Source: an uncultured Pelagibacteraceae bacterium
GTDB lineage: Bacteria; Pseudomonadota; Alphaproteobacteria; Pelagibacterales; Pelagibacteraceae
Direction: 5' to 3'
Assembly: GCA_902618695.1 (NCBI GenBank)
Contig: CACNCB010000004.1
Coordinates: forward strand, 1-64,000
Length of the DNA stretch: 64,000 bases
Shown: positions 8,600 to 16,061 of the stretch, in pieces
How positions within the stretch are numbered: position 1 is the stretch's first letter
How the letters are laid out: every line of letters starts with the position of its first letter
Position numbers and translations under genes: made by a program
Notes under the pieces: generated by a model
The model's input: only the letters and a program-made list of their open reading frames with translations
What the model was told of the DNA's origin: nothing
The model's database searches: none

Positions 8600-8827
8600 T
8601 TAATTTGGATTTTGTTTTAAAAATTTAATGTATTTAACAACTTCATTATACTTTTCATCAGGAATATCTTTGTAGCTAGCATTAAATTTACTTTTCACAG
8701 AAATAGCAACATGAGCATAGGGGTTTCTTCCTTTAGGGTGGTTTGGGTGATCAGGTAATTGACCTACCAAATAATCGCCAGCTTCCTGAATAATTTTCCA
8801 GAGTTTACTTGCGTTTTCTTTATTCAT
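8600..8827 (-). CDS. Small conserved-looking protein of unknown function; island target gene
   Basis: A 75-aa soluble protein starting MNKENASKLWKIIQEAGDYL. I do not recognise the family. The segment YKDIPDEKYNEVVKYI faintly recalls C-terminal helices of phage antirepressor-like proteins, but this is not enough for a call. Its first 20 codons, including the ATG, are repeated almost exactly at 13989-14049 on the same strand, on the far side of the accessory island. This suggests that the island entered at the 5' end of this gene. It converges on the amidinotransferase gene. Confidence 0.6.
   Translation of the reverse strand: MNKENASKLWKIIQEAGDYLVGQLPDHPNHPKGRNPYAHVAISVKSKFNASYKDIPDEKYNEVVKYIKFLKQNPN
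8767..8827. repeat. 61-bp direct repeat, left copy (att-like)
   Basis: This block, covering the first 20 codons of the 75-aa gene, matches 13989-14049 at 59 of 61 positions in the same orientation. It lies just outside the left end of the accessory island and is a good candidate for one attachment-type end. Confidence 0.85.
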
Positions 8828-8853
8828 GCCACTTCAAAACTTGTATTATTTCG

Positions 8854-8879
8854 AATATATCTAGTCGTATATCTAGTTT
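8854..8879. repeat. 26-bp direct repeat, left copy
   Basis: It matches 13848-13873 with one mismatch. The exact core is CTAGTCGTATATCTAGTTT at 8861-8879, in the same orientation as the right copy. It carries an internal duplication of ATATCTAG. It lies 26 nt inside the 61-bp repeat. Confidence 0.85.
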
Positions 8880-8943
8880 AGCCCATTTTACAATTATCCT
8901 AAATATTCGTTTCAATTAATAATACTAATTTTTAATAAATTTA

Positions 8944-8960
8944 TTCAATCCTAGATTGAA
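8944..8960. promoter_or_regulatory. Palindrome upstream of island operon, possible operator
   Basis: TTCAATC CTA GATTGAA is a perfect 7-bp inverted repeat around a 3-nt centre, about 30 nt upstream of a candidate -35 box. Its position fits an operator bound by one of the helix-turn-helix proteins of the island. It has no T-tract, so a terminator is unlikely. Confidence 0.35.
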
Positions 8961-8989
8961 ATAATTTTAAAATATTTTTTAATTATTTG

Positions 8990-9019
8990 TTGCTTTTTAT
9001 TATCATATATGATTAATAT
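8990..9019 (+). promoter_or_regulatory. Candidate sigma-70 promoter of island operon
   Basis: TTGCTT at 8990-8995 and TAATAT at 9014-9019 are separated by 18 nt, and lie about 40 nt before the first island ATG, which is preceded by a purine-rich AGAAAGAGA. In such AT-rich DNA similar matches arise by chance, so support is modest. Confidence 0.35.
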
Positions 9020-9061
9020 TATACAAATATTTTAATAATATTAGAAAGAGATAAAGTAAAT

Positions 9062-9283
9062 ATGAGTAAAAAAAATGATAAATTCAAAGAACTAGCTGAA
9101 AACAGAGTAAGAAAAGCTATTAAACTTTTAAAGCTTATTGGAAACTTAGCTAACAAAACTCACTATGATTATTCTTCACATGATGCGAATAAAATAATTT
9201 CTGTTTTAAGAAATGAAGTTAAAAACATTGAGACAAGATTTAAGTCAAAAAACTCAACAGATGATAATGATTTTAAACTTTAG
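9062..9283 (+). CDS. Small hypothetical protein, first gene of island operon
   Basis: A 73-aa charged, probably helical protein (MSKKNDKFKELAENRVRKAI at the start) rich in lysine and asparagine, with no membrane segment and no motif I recognise. A purine-rich AGAAAGAGA lies just upstream of the ATG, and the stop is 6 nt before the next ORF, supporting a real gene at the head of the island operon. Function unknown; a small regulator or partner of the downstream ATPase is possible but unproven. Confidence 0.6.
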   Translation: MSKKNDKFKELAENRVRKAIKLLKLIGNLANKTHYDYSSHDANKIISVLRNEVKNIETRFKSKNSTDDNDFKL

Positions 9284-9289
9284 TAAATT

Positions 9290-9850
9290 ATGAAAAAATT
9301 AAGTGTTATTGAAATTTTATTGCAAGGAATGTTCTCATTAGGGGGAGTTCAAAAATTTCTAGAAACTGAAGATATCGCAAAAAAATCATATAAAATTTCA
9401 CCAAATACATTTTGTTGGAAAAAATATAGAGATCAAATTGATATAAGTAAAGTTAGAGTAAATCTTAATTTAGCTAAAAATAAAGGTTACGTATCTGGAA
9501 ATGAAAAAAAAGGATGGATGTTAAATCATAAAGGTTTAGATGTTATTAATGCTTCAAAAAATAAACTTAACAACGGTTTTAAATTAAGAATACTTAAAAA
9601 AGATAAAATAGAACAACAAAAAGAAATTTTAAGAATATCTAGTTCCATAGCTTATAAAAATTTTATAAACGAAAAAATAAAACCCTCATACAGACAAATG
9701 GAAGAGGTTTTTAATATTAATAGCTATGTGATAGGCGAACAGAGAAAAAGAAGAATAAATAAAGTAGTTAATTTATGTAAGCAGGAATTAACTATTTATA
9801 ACTTTTTAAATAAAAATAAAAAAATCTTAAATAAACGAAAGGAGAAGTAA
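9290..9850 (+). CDS. Winged-helix-like hypothetical protein of island
   Basis: A 186-aa basic protein. Residues about 20-85 read like a winged helix: VRVNLNLAKNKGYVSGNEK is followed by a GWMLNHKGLDVI wing/strand in the style of small DNA-binding proteins. The C-terminal part is lysine-rich and probably helical. Its stop lies one base before the ATPase ATG, and its last codons supply that gene's strong GGAG ribosome site, so the two are coupled. DNA binding is inferred; I know no named family. Confidence 0.55.
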   Translation: MKKLSVIEILLQGMFSLGGVQKFLETEDIAKKSYKISPNTFCWKKYRDQIDISKVRVNLNLAKNKGYVSGNEKKGWMLNHKGLDVINASKNKLNNGFKLRILKKDKIEQQKEILRISSSIAYKNFINEKIKPSYRQMEEVFNINSYVIGEQRKRRINKVVNLCKQELTIYNFLNKNKKILNKRKEK

Positions 9851-9851
9851 A

Positions 9852-11471
9852 ATGGGTCAGGTTATCCCAATAAAAATAGAGAAAACAAGAGCGGTTGTTC
9901 AATCAGCAAATTCATTTGGAAGTATTTCAGTAGTTATATGGGAATATATTGCTAATGGTATTGATTATATAAATAAGGGCACAAAACCTCAAATGGAGGT
10001 GATCATTGAAAAAGATAAGATTATTTTTTCTGATAATGGAAGAGGTTTGGACACCGAAGATCTTCAAAATTTCTTTACAGCCTATGCTGAAAACAGGGAT
10101 AGAGTTTCAGGAAATTACAGTTTTTTGAGAAGAGGATATTTTGGAACTGGAGGATTTTCAGTTTTCAAAATTGCTAAAAGTTTAAATATTACTTCAGTTA
10201 AAAATAAAAAACTTTATTCAGGCAAAATATCATTTGAAGATATTAAAAAAGATAAAGGTTTTGAACTTGATACAGTAGGTAAAAAAACAGATCTTGCAAA
10301 TGGTACTAAATTTGAGGTGTCTGATTTTTATAAAGAAATTACAAAAAAGCAAATTGTAGATATTAAAGATTACGTTCAAAAACAGATGATGAATGTAAAA
10401 GGTGCTGAGGTTTGGATAAATAATGATTTATTAGAGTACAAAGAACCAGCAATCGAAAAAGAATTAACAAAAGTAATAAAATCTAAAGATACAGTTTTTT
10501 ATGACGATCTAAACGATTTAGGTTTTGGTGCTGGAAATATAACACTTACTCTTAAAAAAACAAAAAAACCTCTTCCAAAAGGAGAATATGGAGTTGCAGT
10601 TTTAGGCGACGGGAATCTGCTTGAAGTATGTTCACCTGGAATAGAAACTAAAAAATATTGTGATTATATAATTGGTGAAGCTGAAATAGAAAATATTTAC
10701 CAAAATTTGGAAAAATTTGATCCACCATTGTTTGATCAAAGTCGACGTAGAGAATTAAGTTTAGAAAATAAATATGTTTTAAAACTTAGAGCTTTTATTG
10801 GGATTGAATTAGAAAAATTTGAGAAAGAAGTTTCAAATGTAGAAAAAGAACGAGAACAATCCAAAATGGATAAAGAGCTCAATAAAAAACTGGATCAACT
10901 AAGTCAAAAAACAAATGAAGTATTGAATAATGTTTGGGATAAACTAAATCTGAATTCTTTAAATAGTCAGAATTTATCAAAAAAAAGTAAAAAACTTACT
11001 GCATTAAAGGATGTTATTACAAATATTACAAAAAAAGGAGAAGACTTTTATTTATCAAATAAAAATAAAAATAAAAAAGATAAAAACGAGCCAAAACCAT
11101 TTGATAAAAAGATAAACAAAAAAAATAATTCCAAAGAAGAAGAAGATAAATCTAAAACAAATAATTCTGGTGGACTTTTAATTAAACAAAAAGGTTTAGG
11201 AGAAGATGAAGGCAGAGCTTATTTTGATGAAAAACGTGCAACAATTTTTATAAACACTGACTTTCCTTTAATTAAAAGATTTATTGAAAAAGGGGATTAT
11301 GAGAATAAACAATTTGATTTATTACTTAAGGAAATAGCTTTAACAGAATTATCTATAGCAATTACAACTATCTTACAAAGAGATGGCTATTACGGAGATG
11401 ATAATCTTACAGCATTAGTTGATTTAAGAAACAGAATTAATGATTTTTCAATTAAATTGGATTCTGTATAA
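9852..11471 (+). CDS. GHKL (Hsp90/MutL/MORC-type) ATPase of island
   Basis: A 539-aa protein with a clear N-terminal GHKL ATP-binding domain: N-box EYIANGIDY at 31-39 (E31, N35), G1 box DNGRGL at 61-66 and G2 box GYFGTGGFSVFKIA at 95-108. Residues about 160-320 form a transducer-like region, 320-450 a coiled, very lysine/asparagine-rich linker, and the last 100 residues a compact conserved-looking domain. It lacks the histidine-kinase H-box and any receiver domain. MutL- and MORC-like GHKL ATPases are known parts of restriction and other phage-defence systems, and the neighbours fit. The role is inferred. Confidence 0.8.
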   Translation: MGQVIPIKIEKTRAVVQSANSFGSISVVIWEYIANGIDYINKGTKPQMEVIIEKDKIIFSDNGRGLDTEDLQNFFTAYAENRDRVSGNYSFLRRGYFGTGGFSVFKIAKSLNITSVKNKKLYSGKISFEDIKKDKGFELDTVGKKTDLANGTKFEVSDFYKEITKKQIVDIKDYVQKQMMNVKGAEVWINNDLLEYKEPAIEKELTKVIKSKDTVFYDDLNDLGFGAGNITLTLKKTKKPLPKGEYGVAVLGDGNLLEVCSPGIETKKYCDYIIGEAEIENIYQNLEKFDPPLFDQSRRRELSLENKYVLKLRAFIGIELEKFEKEVSNVEKEREQSKMDKELNKKLDQLSQKTNEVLNNVWDKLNLNSLNSQNLSKKSKKLTALKDVITNITKKGEDFYLSNKNKNKKDKNEPKPFDKKINKKNNSKEEEDKSKTNNSGGLLIKQKGLGEDEGRAYFDEKRATIFINTDFPLIKRFIEKGDYENKQFDLLLKEIALTELSIAITTILQRDGYYGDDNLTALVDLRNRINDFSIKLDSV

Positions 11472-11473
11472 TA

Positions 11474-13552
11474 ATGTCAATGAGTAACTACACTGAGAAA
11501 GAATTATTACCAGCAGCTGTCGAAGTTATTAATAATCATCCAGGTGGCATAGATACTCAGAAATTAATAAGAGAATTAAGATTTAAACTAAAACCAAATG
11601 GTGAAGATACAGTTATCCTGCTCAACAGATCAGATGATAAATTTAGTCAAAAAGTAAGGAATCTTAAGTCACACAAAACATTAGAAAAAAAAAATTTTGT
11701 CACTTTTTCGGAAAATAAGTTTTTTATAACTAATGATGGTAAAAATTATCTAAATAGTAATAATAATGAACCAAACTTAAATGATGATAAAATATTATTT
11801 AATTTTATCCCTTTGAAATATTTTAATTTCCCAAAAAGATCTACAAACGCCCTCAAAGCAGTTAAATGTGAATATGTATATGATTTAAATTTACTAACTA
11901 ATTTCGGTTTTGATTATAAAAGTTTATTAAAAGTTCCAAATTTTGGAAGAACATCTATTAAGGATTTTGATAGATTTTATTCAAAATACTCAAAATTTAT
12001 TACATCTGATATTTTTGATATTGATTTAGATCATAAGATTATTTCTGAAGCAAATATAAAGAAAAAAAATAAAATAAATCAATTTGTTATCAATAATATT
12101 GAGACTTATGTTTCAAATTTAGAGTCAAAACAAGATACATCTAAATTTAACAATATAAATCAAGAAACAAGAGAAACTAAATTAGAAAAAATTCTCGACG
12201 TGCTAATAAATAAATCAACAAAATCAGACAGGGAAATTAAAATATTTTATGAAAGAATCCTTGGAGATAAAACCCTAGAGGAAATAGGTTTAGAGGCTGG
12301 CGTTACAAGAGAAAGAATTAGGCAACAAGAAAAAAAAATATTAAGAAAAATAAAAAGATCGATCACTGTCAAAGACTGTCTTGAAAAAATATCGATAATT
12401 ATGAGAAAACTTATACTTGAGTCAGATGAAGATTTCATGAAAAAATTAATATCAAATAATTTAATTGATGGCAGAATTACTGTTTATCAATTAAAAAAAC
12501 TTTTTTTACAGTGTGATTTTGAAGATCAAGCAAACAAGATTCAAAAAATCAGAGGTCATTTTTTTGTAGTAGAAAGTGAAAAATACAGAAGTCATCTTTT
12601 AACTTTTATTAGAAAATATTTTCGAGAGACTATGGTAAAAAATGGGATAATTAATATTCCTCTAATGCTTAAAGAAATTCAAAGAAGACAATTTAAAATG
12701 AGCAAAACATATTTAATGAAAATTATTAGTCCTATTAAAAATAAAGGAAATTCAATAATAATTGAAAACGAATACTATTTACCAAATTTTAGGGGTTCTA
12801 AGAAGAGAAGCTGGAACAGATTGATTGGAGGAATTCATTCAACAATGTCTGTAACCAAAAAAATAGATACAGAAGAACTAATCGAATGTTTAAAAAGATA
12901 TAGGAGAATAGATAATTTTTCTCCTCCAACAAAAATATTAAAAATAATTTGTCAAAATATTGGATATGAAATTGAGGATGAATATATTGTAAATCCAGAT
13001 TATACCTTGAACAATAACTATCTAGTAGGTGTTAGAAAAAAACTTTTCCAAATGTTTATCGATAATGAGAGAGTAATGACTTACGAGGATATTCTAGATC
13101 AGTATGAAAAATATGATCTTAATATTAACTCAGTTCATGTAATGATATATGAAAATCTTTTTACACTTCCTAAAAAAGGTATCTATGTACTTGCAGGCAC
13201 AGAAATCTCAGAAGATAAGTTGAATGAATTAGACGAAAAAAGACAATTTAAACTAAAAGAATTAGCTAAGGAAACAGAGCTTAATTTTCATCATGATGGA
13301 GATGTTGTAGTAAAATTTAATAAAAAATGGTTTTCTAAACACTACATATGGCTGAGTCCTTCATTTATAAACCAAATTCCTATGGGCAACTATGAAATAC
13401 TGATTAATAATAAAAAGTCTATAATAAAAATATTTAGCTCTAGGTTGTGGACATCAAATGAATTAAGAGATCTCATGAAAAAGTTAAATTCAGAAACCAT
13501 TTCATTAAAATTGAATTTAATTGAAAAAAGAGCTGAAGTATTAAGTGAATAG
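11474..13552 (+). CDS. Sigma-70 region-4/RNAP alpha-CTD-like fusion protein of island
   Basis: A 692-aa predicted DNA-binding protein. Residues 1-95 resemble a winged helix. Residues about 118-172 (STNALKAVKCEYVYDLNLL through LLKVPNFGRTSIKDFDRF) match the helix-hairpin-helix of the RNA polymerase alpha C-terminal domain. Residues about 266-297 (TLEEIGLEAGVTRERIRQ) are a canonical sigma-70 region 4 helix-turn-helix. The remaining 390 residues are unrecognised. There is no sigma region 2, so it is not an ordinary sigma factor. Its ATG lies 2 nt after the ATPase stop, so the pair is coupled and their products probably work together. Confidence 0.8.
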   Translation: MSMSNYTEKELLPAAVEVINNHPGGIDTQKLIRELRFKLKPNGEDTVILLNRSDDKFSQKVRNLKSHKTLEKKNFVTFSENKFFITNDGKNYLNSNNNEPNLNDDKILFNFIPLKYFNFPKRSTNALKAVKCEYVYDLNLLTNFGFDYKSLLKVPNFGRTSIKDFDRFYSKYSKFITSDIFDIDLDHKIISEANIKKKNKINQFVINNIETYVSNLESKQDTSKFNNINQETRETKLEKILDVLINKSTKSDREIKIFYERILGDKTLEEIGLEAGVTRERIRQQEKKILRKIKRSITVKDCLEKISIIMRKLILESDEDFMKKLISNNLIDGRITVYQLKKLFLQCDFEDQANKIQKIRGHFFVVESEKYRSHLLTFIRKYFRETMVKNGIINIPLMLKEIQRRQFKMSKTYLMKIISPIKNKGNSIIIENEYYLPNFRGSKKRSWNRLIGGIHSTMSVTKKIDTEELIECLKRYRRIDNFSPPTKILKIICQNIGYEIEDEYIVNPDYTLNNNYLVGVRKKLFQMFIDNERVMTYEDILDQYEKYDLNINSVHVMIYENLFTLPKKGIYVLAGTEISEDKLNELDEKRQFKLKELAKETELNFHHDGDVVVKFNKKWFSKHYIWLSPSFINQIPMGNYEILINNKKSIIKIFSSRLWTSNELRDLMKKLNSETISLKLNLIEKRAEVLSE

Positions 13553-13823
13553 TAATTTTAGATATCAATTAGAGGAAAGATTGGTTTATTCAAAAGAGTG
13601 GGCTATTAATTTTTCAAATAAATTAAAACATTTTGAACTAACAGATAGAGTAGAAAGGGAACTTAATAAACAAAAGCCATTTACGTCATTAATTAGGAGA
13701 ATATATTATTTGCCTTTGAATATTTTAAAATATTATAAAAAAAAACAATTAATTAATGAGTATGAATGGACTTTAAAAGAAATTGAAATTTTAGAAAAAG
13801 AATTAAAAAATTTTCAAAAATAA
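13545..13823 (+). CDS. Small hypothetical protein, last gene of island operon
   Basis: A 92-aa basic protein with a GTG start inside the last codons of the previous gene (8-nt overlap), suggesting coupled translation. It looks helical, with a short hydrophobic run near IYYLPLNILKYY at about 52-63 and a C-terminal charged helix. No motif was recognised. It ends 25 nt before the right 26-bp repeat, which makes it the last gene of the island. Confidence 0.55.
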   Translation: MNSNFRYQLEERLVYSKEWAINFSNKLKHFELTDRVERELNKQKPFTSLIRRIYYLPLNILKYYKKKQLINEYEWTLKEIEILEKELKNFQK

Positions 13824-13847
13824 AAAAATATTTATTGATTTATCTCA

Positions 13848-13873
13848 AATATACCTAGTCGTATATCTAGTTT
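13848..13873. repeat. 26-bp direct repeat, right copy
   Basis: Copy of 8854-8879 with one mismatch and the same orientation, lying 25 nt after the last island gene. It marks the probable right inner boundary of the island. Confidence 0.85.
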
Positions 13874-13940
13874 GTTGCTTAAATTTAATGAGTCTTGAAG
13901 CGATTTATTTTTAATGAAAGTTAAATAGTCCGCATAAATA

Positions 13941-13980
13941 GTGTGAGGTAGTGTCAGGTAGTGTGAGCTAGTGTGTACCT
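13941..13980. repeat. 10-bp tandem repeats (about 3.5 units)
   Basis: GTGTGAGGTA, GTGTCAGGTA, GTGTGAGCTA and a diverged GTGTGTACCT follow each other without spacing. The period is close to one helical turn, so all units face the same side of DNA. They lie between the right 26-bp and right 61-bp repeats and are noticeably richer in G than their surroundings. They could be binding sites for a recombinase or a regulator. Confidence 0.7.
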
Positions 13981-14049
13981 CTAGCACCCCAAATAATCAC
14001 CAGCTTCCTGAATAATTTTCCAGAGTTTACTTGCGTTTTCTTTGTTCAT
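13981..14049 (-). pseudogene. Truncated copy of the 75-aa gene (5' remnant)
   Basis: From the ATG at 14049-14047 it reads MNKENASKLWKIIQEAGDYL, then two unrelated residues and a TAG, giving 22 codons. This equals the N-terminus of the intact gene at 8600-8827. It lies 11 nt downstream of the 161-aa gene on the same strand, so the resident gene may once have been the second gene of that operon, before the island separated the two parts. Confidence 0.75.
13989..14049. repeat. 61-bp direct repeat, right copy (att-like)
   Basis: Same orientation as 8767-8827, with two mismatches. It marks the outer right limit of the duplicated and inserted region. Confidence 0.85.
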
Positions 14050-14060
14050 AATGATGAATT

Positions 14061-14546
14061 TTATCTAAAAAATAAACTTTTTCTAATATCTATAATTTCT
14101 CTGATCTTTTTTTCTTTAATAGCATTCCAAGAAACAAATAAAGTACACAATTGATACAAAGCAAATATCTCATTTTTTTCATTTTGGGATAAATCACTAT
14201 CTGCCTCTACATAGTCTTCAAAATGAGAAATATTATTTCTTGCACAGTTTAAATAATATTTACAAGCATCTGTGACTGTAGCAGTTGACCACCAGTTTGA
14301 GTCTCTGAAAAGATTAGATATTTCTTGATAGAAAGAACTTGTTTCAGAAATAACCAAATCCTTTTGAACATTTTCTGAAAACTGATCTAATTCAAATTGA
14401 ATTAAAGCTAATATCTTTTTTTCACTACTTCTCTTAACATGTAGTTCAATTACATTTTTATATGACATGGAATTAATTTTATTCCAATTATTGAAAAAAT
14501 CGTTTGGTGCTTTGTTGAGATCGCTCACGTTTAATAATATTTTCAA
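14061..14546 (-). CDS. Hypothetical protein, 161 aa
   Basis: Soluble, acidic-to-neutral, largely helical protein without signal peptide or membrane segment. It has three cysteines and a WWSTATVTDACKYYLNCARN stretch near residues 78-97. I do not recognise the family. It lies immediately upstream of the truncated copy of the 75-aa gene on the same strand and is divergent from the FG-GAP protein gene. Whether it belongs to the core genome or to the island border is unclear. Normal composition and an 81-nt upstream gap support a real gene. Confidence 0.55.
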   Translation of the reverse strand: MKILLNVSDLNKAPNDFFNNWNKINSMSYKNVIELHVKRSSEKKILALIQFELDQFSENVQKDLVISETSSFYQEISNLFRDSNWWSTATVTDACKYYLNCARNNISHFEDYVEADSDLSQNEKNEIFALYQLCTLFVSWNAIKEKKIREIIDIRKSLFFR

Positions 14547-14627
14547 ATTTTTATTGAAATTACACTAAATTAACTATGCCAATATTAACAGTTTTAATTT
14601 TTAATTTTTAGTCTAGTTGGAAATTAA

Positions 14628-16055
14628 ATGAAAAAATTATTTATATTTTTATTAATATTTTTGAATATTGTTAATTATTCAAAGTCAGATGATTTCTTTG
14701 AAGATATAACTTACCAAATATTAGAAAATCAACCTAGATTAAGTTATGGTGTGTCCGTTTCAGATGTAAACAACGATAGAAATTTTGAATTTATTGTAAC
14801 TGGATTTGGATTTAATAATTTAGCCTTAGCTCATAAAAAGGGTATTTTGTTCAATTCAATTAACCAAAGTATATTTATAGACAAAAAACGTAAAACTATA
14901 GGAGTAGCATCGTGTGATATTGATCAGGATGGTTATGAGGAAATATATTTTTTAAATACAGACACTTATAGTGGAAACAAAATATATTCAGACAGATTAT
15001 TAGATTTTGATGGAAATAAATTTTTTGATTTATTTGAATTAGAAATAAACAAGAAAAATTTAAATCTTACAGCAGGTAGATCAGTTGTATGTGTAGATAG
15101 AAATGGAAATGGAGCTTATGGAATATATGTTGCAAATTATGGAGGGCCTACAAGATTTTATGAAAAAGATGGAAATGAAATAATAGACAAAGCTTCAGAG
15201 CTAGGTATTGATAAAATTACTGGAGGTAGAGCGGTTATTTCAGGTAATATTTTATCTGGAAGATCTGATATTTTTGCTGCAAATGAAAGAGGGGAGAATT
15301 TTTTATATTATAATAATAATGGAAATTTTGTTGAACTTGCGAAAGATTATGCTGTTGATGATACCTTTCAAAACGGCCGTGGAACTGCGCTAAGTGATAT
15401 TTATTATAGAGGTAGATTAGATATATTAACCTCAAATTGGGAAGGGCCACATCGAGCATTTGTTTTAAAAAATAATAAGTTTGTAGATATAGCTGATAAA
15501 CAATTTAGCGCCGCATCGAGAATCAGAACAGTAATCTCTGCTGATTTTGATAATGATGGTTATGACGAAGTATTCATGAATAATATTGGCGAGCCAAATA
15601 AATTATTTAAAATTTTAGATAATGGTGAGTTCAAAGAAATAAATATTGGAAATGCTTTAGAAACTAATGGATTAGGAACAGGAGCTGCAGTAGCAGATAT
15701 AGATGGTGATGGAATACTTGAGCTTTTAATATCTCATGGAGAATCTGGTTATCAGCCTTTAACTTTATATAAGGCAAATTCAAAAAAAAATAATTTCTTA
15801 AGGATAAAGCCAATTAATATGCACGGTGCTCCAGCAAGAGGTGCTACTGTTACTCTTGTTTCAAATTTAAGAACTCATTCTAAAACAATAGATTCAGGCT
15901 CAGGATACTTGTGTCAAATGGAGCCAGTGGCACATTACGGAATTCGAAAAAATGAGAGAAATATTAAGATTATTGTTACTTGGACAAATGGAGAAGAAAA
16001 CACTTTTGAAATTAATGAATTAAATAAAACATTGGAAATTAAACAAAATAATTAA
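14628..16055 (+). CDS. Secreted FG-GAP/VCBS repeat protein with ASPIC/UnbV C-terminus
   Basis: A 475-aa protein with a cleavable-looking signal peptide (about 1-20). It has several calcium-binding-type loops of the FG-GAP class: SDVNNDRNFEF, CDIDQDGYEE, DFDNDGYDEVF and ADIDGDGILEL, which suggest a beta-propeller. The last 75 residues (GAPARGATVTLVSN, then SGSGYLCQMEPVAHYGI) match the ASPIC/UnbV domain of CRTAC1-like proteins. It is probably periplasmic or outer-surface, with an adhesive or scaffolding role; a substrate cannot be named. It is followed at 6 nt by another secreted protein and then by phosphatidylcholine synthase. Confidence 0.82.
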   Translation: MKKLFIFLLIFLNIVNYSKSDDFFEDITYQILENQPRLSYGVSVSDVNNDRNFEFIVTGFGFNNLALAHKKGILFNSINQSIFIDKKRKTIGVASCDIDQDGYEEIYFLNTDTYSGNKIYSDRLLDFDGNKFFDLFELEINKKNLNLTAGRSVVCVDRNGNGAYGIYVANYGGPTRFYEKDGNEIIDKASELGIDKITGGRAVISGNILSGRSDIFAANERGENFLYYNNNGNFVELAKDYAVDDTFQNGRGTALSDIYYRGRLDILTSNWEGPHRAFVLKNNKFVDIADKQFSAASRIRTVISADFDNDGYDEVFMNNIGEPNKLFKILDNGEFKEINIGNALETNGLGTGAAVADIDGDGILELLISHGESGYQPLTLYKANSKKNNFLRIKPINMHGAPARGATVTLVSNLRTHSKTIDSGSGYLCQMEPVAHYGIRKNERNIKIIVTWTNGEENTFEINELNKTLEIKQNN

Positions 16056-16061
16056 TTTTTT

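Larger units (their letters stand above)
8854..13873 (+). mobile_element. Putative accessory/genomic island with ATPase and sigma-like genes
   Basis: About 5 kb bounded by 26-bp direct repeats and, outside them, by 61-bp repeats that duplicate the 5' end of a resident gene. It holds five closely spaced rightward ORFs (9062-13823) with no housekeeping function, in contrast to the core genes around it. No integrase, transposase or terminal inverted repeat is visible, so movement would have to depend on enzymes elsewhere or has been lost. The limits are inferred from the repeats. Confidence 0.6.

Noticed and set aside
8600-8827. Naming the 75-aa protein as a phage antirepressor relative
   Set aside because: Only one short helix (YKDIPDEKYNEVVKYI) looks similar; not enough for a family claim.
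11474-13552. Annotating the large island protein as an alternative sigma factor
   Set aside because: Region 2 and the usual domain order are missing; only the region-4-type HTH is shared.
13941-13980. CRISPR array
   Set aside because: Units are 10 bp and directly abutting with no spacers, and no cas genes are present.
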